Origin: Rhodanobacter glycinis
GTDB taxonomy: Bacteria; Pseudomonadota; Gammaproteobacteria; Xanthomonadales; Rhodanobacteraceae
DNA: 64,000 nt
Assembly (NCBI RefSeq): GCF_900114325.1
Contig: NZ_FOSR01000011.1
Coordinates: 1-64,000, forward strand
Direction: 5' to 3'
The position numbers and the translations under genes were made by a program. Below, piece by piece: positions 58,176-64,000 of the stretch. Each line of letters begins with the position of its first letter. The stretch's first letter is position 1. The notes under the pieces were generated by a model, which was not told the DNA's origin, ran no database searches, and was given only the letters and a program-made list of their open reading frames with translations.

Positions 58176-59513
58176 TTACACGATCTTGAGCTTGGGATGG
58201 GCCAGTCGCGCGTGCAGGTCGTGTTCGCTGGCCGCTTCGATCACCACGTCGACGAACTGACCGGGCTTCAGCGCGTGGCCGTCCGCGATCAGCACGTTGC
58301 CATCGATCTCGGGTGCGTCGGCAGCCGAACGCGCAACCGCGCCATCGGCATTCGCCTCATCAACCAGTACGGTCATCGTGCTGCCGATCTTGCGCTGCAG
58401 TTTCGCCGCGGAGATTTCCGCCTGCACTTCCATGAAGCGTTCGAGGCGATCTTCCTTAAGCTCCTCGGAAACCGCACCGGGCAGTTCGTTGGCCTTGGCG
58501 CCGTCCACCGGCGAGTAGGCGAACGCGCCCACGCGATCGAGTTCGGCTTCGCGCAGGAAGTCGAGCAGTTCCTCGAATTCGGCGTCGGTCTCGCCAGGGA
58601 AGCCGACGATGAAGGTGCTGCGGATGGTGAGGTTCGGAACCTGCTTGCGCCAGTTGCGGATGCGCTCCAGCGTCTTGTCGATGTTGCCGGGGCGTTTCAT
58701 CAGTTTCAGGATGCGCGGGCTGGCGTGCTGGAACGGGATGTCCAGGTACGGCAGGATCTTGCCGGCGGCCATCAGCGGCATCAGTTCGTCCACGTGCGGG
58801 TACGGGTAGACGTAGTGCAGGCGCACCCACACGCCCAGCTCCGACAAGCCTTCGCACAGTTCGGTCATGCGCGTGCGGTACGACTTGCCGTGCCATTCGT
58901 GCTCGGCGTATTTCACGTCGACACCGTAGGCGCTGGTGTCCTGCGAGATCACCAGCAGTTCCTTCACACCGCCCTTGACCAGCTTTTCGGCCTCGACCAG
59001 CACCTCGTCGACCGGGCGCGAGACCAGGTTGCCGCGCATCGACGGGATGATGCAGAAACTGCAGCGGTGATTGCAGCCTTCGGAAATCTTCAGGTAGGCG
59101 TAGTGCTTCGGGGTGAGCTTGACGCCCGTGTCCGGCACGATGTCCAGGAACTTGTTGCGCTTCGGCGGCAGCACGTCGTGTACCGCGTGCATCACGCTGG
59201 CGTAATCCTGCGGCCCACTGATCGACAGCACGTCGGGATAGGCTTCGCGAATCAGGTCCGCGCGCTTGCCCAGGCAACCGGTGACGATCACCTTGCCGTT
59301 CTCGTTGAGTGCGGTGCCGATCGAATCCAGCGACTCCTGCACCGCTGCGTCGATGAAACCGCAGGTGTTCACCACCACCGCGTCGGCCTCGTTGTAGCTC
59401 GGCACGATCTGGTAGCCCTCGACCTTGAGCTGGGTGAGGATGCGCTCGGAATCCACCAGAGCCTTGGGGCAGCCAAGGCTGACGAAACCGATCTTCTGCG
59501 AAGCCTGGGACAT
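58176..59513 (-). CDS. rimO: Ribosomal protein uS12 (D89) methylthiotransferase
   Basis: This radical SAM enzyme adds a methylthio group to Asp89 of ribosomal protein S12. The 445 residues have the UPF0004 domain ([17 protein letters not shown] with cluster Cys, [19 protein letters not shown]), the radical SAM CxxxCxxC ([13 protein letters not shown]) and a C-terminal TRAM domain. [10 protein letters not shown] distinguishes it from MiaB. It is the first gene of a pair with the DUF3025 gene. Confidence 0.97.
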   Translation of the reverse strand: MSQASQKIGFVSLGCPKALVDSERILTQLKVEGYQIVPSYNEADAVVVNTCGFIDAAVQESLDSIGTALNENGKVIVTGCLGKRADLIREAYPDVLSISGPQDYASVMHAVHDVLPPKRNKFLDIVPDTGVKLTPKHYAYLKISEGCNHRCSFCIIPSMRGNLVSRPVDEVLVEAEKLVKGGVKELLVISQDTSAYGVDVKYAEHEWHGKSYRTRMTELCEGLSELGVWVRLHYVYPYPHVDELMPLMAAGKILPYLDIPFQHASPRILKLMKRPGNIDKTLERIRNWRKQVPNLTIRSTFIVGFPGETDAEFEELLDFLREAELDRVGAFAYSPVDGAKANELPGAVSEELKEDRLERFMEVQAEISAAKLQRKIGSTMTVLVDEANADGAVARSAADAPEIDGNVLIADGHALKPGQFVDVVIEAASEHDLHARLAHPKLKIV

Positions 59514-59740
59514 GGGCGGGCTTTACCGTGAAAACGAGTGGGAACAGGCAATTATACGGAATCGACGTCTGCGGGGCCGGCTCCATCGCCGAAACCCGAT
59601 GATTTCACGGGCAATCGCCTGCGCCATTCGCCGTGCCCCACTGCCCGGGAGCCCATCGTCTGGCCTGAAAAAAATCGACCTTCGGTCCATTTCTGCCGCC
59701 CACGCTCCTAGAATCACCCTACCCCCACAGGAGCATCGCC
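59514..59740. other. Divergent promoter region of rimO and the dienelactone hydrolase gene
   Basis: This 227-base spacer must hold both promoters; no palindromic operator or small gene is evident. Confidence 0.4.
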
Positions 59741-60421
59741 ATGGGCCAGCACATCAACATTCCGACCTCTCGCACCCGGTGCATCGGCGGTTATCTGGCG
59801 CAAGCCGAGGGCCAGCCGAAAGGCGGCGTGGTGCTGATCCAGGAAATCTACGGCGTCACCCAACATATCCGCGACGTGGCCGATCGCCTTGCCGCCGCCG
59901 GCTATACGACGATCGCGCCGGCCTTCTTCGATCATCTGGAAGCGTGGCTGGAACTGGACTATGACGAAGTCGGCACGGCGCGCGGCAAGGGCCTGGTAGC
60001 CGAGCTGGGGCTGGATCACCCATTGGAGGACGTGGCCAGTGCGGCCGAAGCCATCGCCTCGTCCGGCAAGATCGGCACGGTGGGCTTTTGCTGGGGCGGC
60101 ACGGTGGCGTTGCTGGCCGCGATGAAACTCGGCCTGCCGTCGGTGAGCTATTACGGCGCCCGCAACCTGTCGCTGCTGGGCAAGAATCCGAAGGCGCCCG
60201 TGATGTTCCACTTCGGCGAGAACGACCAGTCGATTCCACCTGAGGCCGTGGCCAAACATCGCGAACTGCTGCCCGAGTCGGCGGAAATCTTCACCTATCC
60301 CGGTGCCGGCCACGCCTTCAACCGCAATGTGCCGGGCGACAAGCACTATCACGAGGCCAGTGCCAAGCTGGCCTGGGAGCGCACGCTGGGTTTCCTCGAC
60401 AAGCACCTGGCCAACGCATGA
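59741..60421 (+). CDS. Dienelactone hydrolase family protein
   Basis: This 226-residue alpha/beta hydrolase uses Cys as nucleophile in GTVGFCWGGTVAL, with Asp in FHFGENDQSIP and His in YPGAGHAFNR. The Glu in LIQEIYGVTQHIRDVADRLA matches the DLH charge-relay residue. No chlorocatechol genes are near, so the substrate is likely another ester. AGGAG precedes the ATG. The stop overlaps the HIT gene start (ATGA). Confidence 0.92.
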   Translation: MGQHINIPTSRTRCIGGYLAQAEGQPKGGVVLIQEIYGVTQHIRDVADRLAAAGYTTIAPAFFDHLEAWLELDYDEVGTARGKGLVAELGLDHPLEDVASAAEAIASSGKIGTVGFCWGGTVALLAAMKLGLPSVSYYGARNLSLLGKNPKAPVMFHFGENDQSIPPEAVAKHRELLPESAEIFTYPGAGHAFNRNVPGDKHYHEASAKLAWERTLGFLDKHLANA

Positions 60422-60840
60422 GCGAGACCGCCTTCACCCTCGACCCGCGCCTGCAGGGCGACACCCGTCCGGTGATCTCGCTGCCCTTGTGCAACGTATT
60501 GTTGATGAACGACGCGCGCTTTCCATGGCTGATCCTGGTGCCGCGCCAGGCTGGCAAGTCGGAAATTGCCGATCTGTCCGAAGCGGACCAGGCCCGCTTG
60601 TGGCAGGAAGTGAACAAGGCCGGTGCGGCACTGCGTGCCACGGCCCGATGCGACAAGCTCAACATCGGTGCATTGGGCAATATCGTGCGGCAGTTGCATG
60701 TGCATGTCGTCGCCCGATGCGATGGCGATGCGGCATGGCCCGGGCCGGTGTGGGGCAGCGGGCACGCGCTGCCTTATGACGACGCCGAGCGCCGTGGCCG
60801 CATCGAAAACCTGCGTGCCGCGCTGACGGCCACGCACTGA
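60418..60840 (+). CDS. HIT-domain protein with a variant triad
   Basis: This 140-residue protein has the HIT fold with the loop IVRQLHVHVVAR: the first His of HxHxH is replaced by Gln while the two catalytic His remain. A second family motif is WPGPVWG near the C-terminus. HIT proteins hydrolyse or transfer nucleotides; this subgroup is uncharacterised as far as I know. It is coupled to the dienelactone hydrolase gene and followed by a strong terminator. Confidence 0.88.
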   Translation: MSETAFTLDPRLQGDTRPVISLPLCNVLLMNDARFPWLILVPRQAGKSEIADLSEADQARLWQEVNKAGAALRATARCDKLNIGALGNIVRQLHVHVVARCDGDAAWPGPVWGSGHALPYDDAERRGRIENLRAALTATH

Positions 60841-60858
60841 ATCACGCCACTGCACATG

Positions 60859-60889
60859 AAAAACGCCTGCATGAACCATGCAGGCGTTT
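60859..60889. terminator. Bidirectional terminator between the HIT gene and the lipoprotein gene
   Basis: A perfect 13-base stem (60861-60873 with 60877-60889) has an AAC loop, A5 on its left flank (T run for the minus strand) and GTTTG on the right. Confidence 0.85.
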
Positions 60890-60949
60890 GCTTGTTCCGC
60901 CCGGTTGACGCCGGGCCGTCAGCCCAGGCGCCAGAACCGGGTCATGGCC

Positions 60950-61456
60950 TCAATAGCCGCCGCGCTGGCCGGCCTGCTCCACGCTGTCGCAACCTGCCGC
61001 GCTCTTGCACTTCTGGCCATCATCCTGCTTCACCGGCGCATGGTATTCCTGCAGCGCGCGCGCCTTGGTCTCGACCGGATTGATCTTCTTCAGCGTACCG
61101 CCGTCGTCGTAGTACACGGCAAAGCCGTAGTCGAGCACCATGCGGGCCATGTACTGCAGGTGCTGCTTGCGAATCTTCGAGTCATCACTGCGCACCAGCA
61201 ACACGGTCTTCGGCAGTTTGCCGATGTCCTTCTCGTAGGCGAAATGGCTGCCCAGGTCGATCGAGGAGAGCACCGCGCCATCCAGCATGAACTGGCCGCT
61301 CTTGTAGGCCTCCACGGTGACATCGAACTTCTTTTCGACCTTCGCCATGTCGGCCGGGCTCTTGGTGCTGCCACGATGGCAACCGGCCAGAACCAGCAGG
61401 CTGCCCAACATCAGCGCAGCGGTGGCGCGGCTCAGCAGCGTGGAAAAACGGGTCAT
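60950..61456 (-). CDS. Putative lipoprotein, unknown function
   Basis: This 168-residue protein starts at ATG 61456 with GGAGA seven bases upstream. Lipobox VLAGC follows a hydrophobic stretch (LMLGSLLVLAGC). The mature part includes VEKKFDVTVEAYKSGQFMLDGAVLSSIDLGSHFAY, TVLLVRSDDSKIRKQHLQYMARMVLDYGFAVYYDD and a C-terminal pair of Cys (KCKSAAGC) that could form a disulfide. No family is recognised. Confidence 0.75.
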   Translation of the reverse strand: MTRFSTLLSRATAALMLGSLLVLAGCHRGSTKSPADMAKVEKKFDVTVEAYKSGQFMLDGAVLSSIDLGSHFAYEKDIGKLPKTVLLVRSDDSKIRKQHLQYMARMVLDYGFAVYYDDGGTLKKINPVETKARALQEYHAPVKQDDGQKCKSAAGCDSVEQAGQRGGY

Positions 61457-61547
61457 GCGGGTCTCCTGCATCTAGCGATGGCCCGACGGAGTGTAGCGCC
61501 GGGCCAGTGGGGTGGCGGACGTCACGGCGACGCCTGCCAACAATCGT

Positions 61548-62117
61548 TCAGGTACGCGGCAGGGTGACGCCCTGCTGGCCCTGGTATTTGCCGGCGCGAT
61601 CCTTGTAACTGGTTTCGCACGGCTCGTCGGATTCGAAGAACAGCATCTGCGCCACGCCTTCGTTGGCGTAGATCTTGGCCGGCAGCGGCGTGGTGTTGGA
61701 GAACTCCAGCGTCACGTGGCCTTCCCACTCCGGCTCCAGCGGGGTCACATTGACGATGATGCCGCAGCGCGCATAGGTGCTTTTGCCCAGGCACACCACC
61801 AGCACGTCGCGCGGGATGCGAAAATACTCCACCGTACGCGCCAGCGCGAACGAGTTGGGCGGGATGATGCACACGTCCGACTCCACGTCCACGAAGCTGT
61901 TCGGATCGAACGCCTTCGGGTCGACAATGGTGGAGTTGATGTTGGTGAAAATCTTGAATTCGCGCGCACAGCGCACGTCGTAACCATAGCTGGACGTGCC
62001 CCAGGACACGGCACGACTGCCGTCATCGCGACGCTTCATCTGGCCCGGCTCGAACGGCTCGATCATGCCGCGGCCCTCGGCCATGCGGCGAATCCACTTG
62101 TCGGACTTGATGCTCAC
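61548..62117 (-). CDS. dcd: dCTP deaminase
   Basis: This deaminates dCTP to dUTP for thymidylate synthesis. The 189 residues begin at GTG 62117 ([14 protein letters not shown]), with GGAG upstream, giving the expected length (E. coli 193). Motifs are [41 protein letters not shown] with the catalytic Glu, and the C-terminal [12 protein letters not shown]. The separate product dUTP needs a dUTPase encoded elsewhere; the bifunctional type is not supported. Confidence 0.96.
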   Translation of the reverse strand: MSIKSDKWIRRMAEGRGMIEPFEPGQMKRRDDGSRAVSWGTSSYGYDVRCAREFKIFTNINSTIVDPKAFDPNSFVDVESDVCIIPPNSFALARTVEYFRIPRDVLVVCLGKSTYARCGIIVNVTPLEPEWEGHVTLEFSNTTPLPAKIYANEGVAQMLFFESDEPCETSYKDRAGKYQGQQGVTLPRT

Positions 62118-62222
62118 GCGGACTCCGGTCGGTAGCGGTGCGCCGGACAGGCCGGCCGCAAAGCAGCAAAAATACATGGTCGGGGCATCCCCACGCCAGC
62201 CGAGGAGCCACGCTCGCCCGCA

Positions 62223-62288
62223 GGAGCCCGCTCACGGCGATGCTTTTTCGATTTCCGCAAGATAGTGCATCGCCCGCGAGCGGGTTCC
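62223..62288. repeat. Second full copy of the GGAGCCCGCT inverted repeat
   Basis: The arms 62223-62243 and 62267-62288 are imperfect reverse complements of the same sequence as the repeat at 14549-14620. It lies just after the stop of the FMN reductase gene and may stabilise or end its transcript. Confidence 0.75.
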
Positions 62289-62829
62289 TACCGTTCGGGC
62301 GGAATGCCGGCCAGGACATCCAGCGCGGCCTGCAATTCCGCGCAGCGGTCCGTGCTGGCCAATACCTGATCTGCCGTGCAGCCGGCCCCGGGCAACGCCA
62401 CGGGCACGGGTGCCGGGGCCAGCAAGCAGGCGGACATGGTGCGCAGAATCTCGGCCAGCGCCTCCTGCGCGTGCGTCGAGCCGCGCGCCGACGTGTTCAG
62501 CAGCAGCACCGGCTTGCCGGGAAACTCCAGGCTGCCGACCAGCCAGTCCAGCAGGTTCTTGAAGGCGCCGGGCACGCCGTGCGCGTATTCGGGGCAGGCG
62601 ACCAGCAGCGCATCGGCCCGGCCCACCACCTCGCGCAGTACCAACACGGCGGTTGGCAACGGGTCGCGTTCGTCGTCGGGGTTGAACAGCGGCAACGCGG
62701 CAAGGCCGTCGTACGGCAACAGTTCCAGCGATGGCGGCGCCAACTGCCGCGCCGCCTCCAGTGCCGCGCGATTGGACGAAACCCGACGCAGACTGCCGCA
62801 CAGGCACAGCACGCGCCGGGTCGCCGTCG

Positions 62830-62833
<4 letters not shown>
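62288..62833 (-). CDS. NADPH-dependent FMN reductase family protein
   Basis: This 181-residue flavodoxin-fold protein has the FMN phosphate loop CGSLRRVSSNRA and the family motif PEYAHGVPGAFKNLLDW. It should reduce FMN, quinones or azo compounds with NADPH; the natural substrate is unknown. The start overlaps the apbC stop (ATGA), suggesting cotranslation with the Fe-S carrier. Confidence 0.92.
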
Positions 62834-63924
<1,091 letters not shown>

Positions 63925-64000
63925 CGTGCTTGCAAACCTTGAACCATGGGGAATCCGCGCATTATGCCAGCCCGCCCCACCACCCCGTCCTGATGCAGGT

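Noticed and set aside
63925-64000. Start of a further gene at the right edge
   Set aside because: No start codon with a convincing frame is visible in the 76 bases beyond apbC; it is left as upstream region.

Overview
The window is chromosomal DNA of a high-GC gammaproteobacterium. Gene order and protein character fit the Lysobacterales (Xanthomonadales), most probably Rhodanobacteraceae (Rhodanobacter/Dyella type). The grounds are the block prmB - GNAT - aroC - 2-hydroxyacid dehydrogenase - asd - fimV - truA - trpF - LysR - trpB - trpA - accD, the FimV-like polar protein, and families of short inverted intergenic repeats. The genus is inferred; no rRNA gene or tRNA was seen.

Layout. 1-1.4 kb is an accessory scar: the 3' end of an IS5-type transposase, an AT-rich small membrane-protein gene, a glycosyltransferase without its N-terminal half, and a REPIN-like inverted repeat at the break, followed by an Mrr-type restriction endonuclease (1.4-2.3 kb). 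2.5-6.1 kb carries hutU and a membrane-anchored catalase-like protein translationally coupled to a cytochrome b561. 6.3-11.7 kb has an SGNH hydrolase, an alkylation-repair operon (Ada-N/AraC/AlkA fusion plus Ogt), a Gln-rich secreted protein and a phosphodiesterase. 11.7-18.2 kb has a nested inverted-repeat element, a Fur-box-preceded divergent Nramp transporter, an esterase, a LysR regulator, an MFS transporter and a beta-propeller protein. 18.3-21.3 kb is a Cpx-like envelope-stress module: sensor kinase and response regulator divergent from a Spy/CpxP protein, with an exact GTAAA-N5-GTAAA CpxR box between them. 21.4-27.2 kb has hutF divergent from an operon of GNAT-nitrilase fusion, ClcA and hutI. 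27.3-31.5 kb has bTHX, a CDF metal exporter, a MerC-like protein behind a near-consensus Zur box, Zur itself and gltX. 31.5-34.6 kb has an outer-membrane protein, a DUF4399 protein and a glycosyltransferase/PAP2 pair. 34.7-34.9 kb is a gene-free cluster of DnaA-box-like motifs.

34.9-49.1 kb is almost entirely minus strand and forms the amino-acid and housekeeping block listed above: tryptophan, chorismate, aspartate family, fatty-acid carboxylase, pseudouridine synthase and FimV. A JmjC-like cupin gene and a divergent TrpI-like LysR gene interrupt it. 49.3-64 kb holds psd, a lytic transglycosylase, a HerA-like ATPase, greB, an ADP-ribosylglycohydrolase homologue with altered motifs, an M23 peptidase, rimO-DUF3025, a DLH-HIT pair, dcd, an FMN reductase and apbC.

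How genes work together. Histidine catabolism (hutU, hutF, hutI) is dispersed over 25 kb, and hutH and hutG are absent from the window. Metal homeostasis is represented by Fur-box/Nramp and Zur-box/MerC-CDF. Many pairs share ATGA or GTGA start/stop overlaps, which points to translational coupling. Several intergenic spaces hold palindromic repeats of at least four families.
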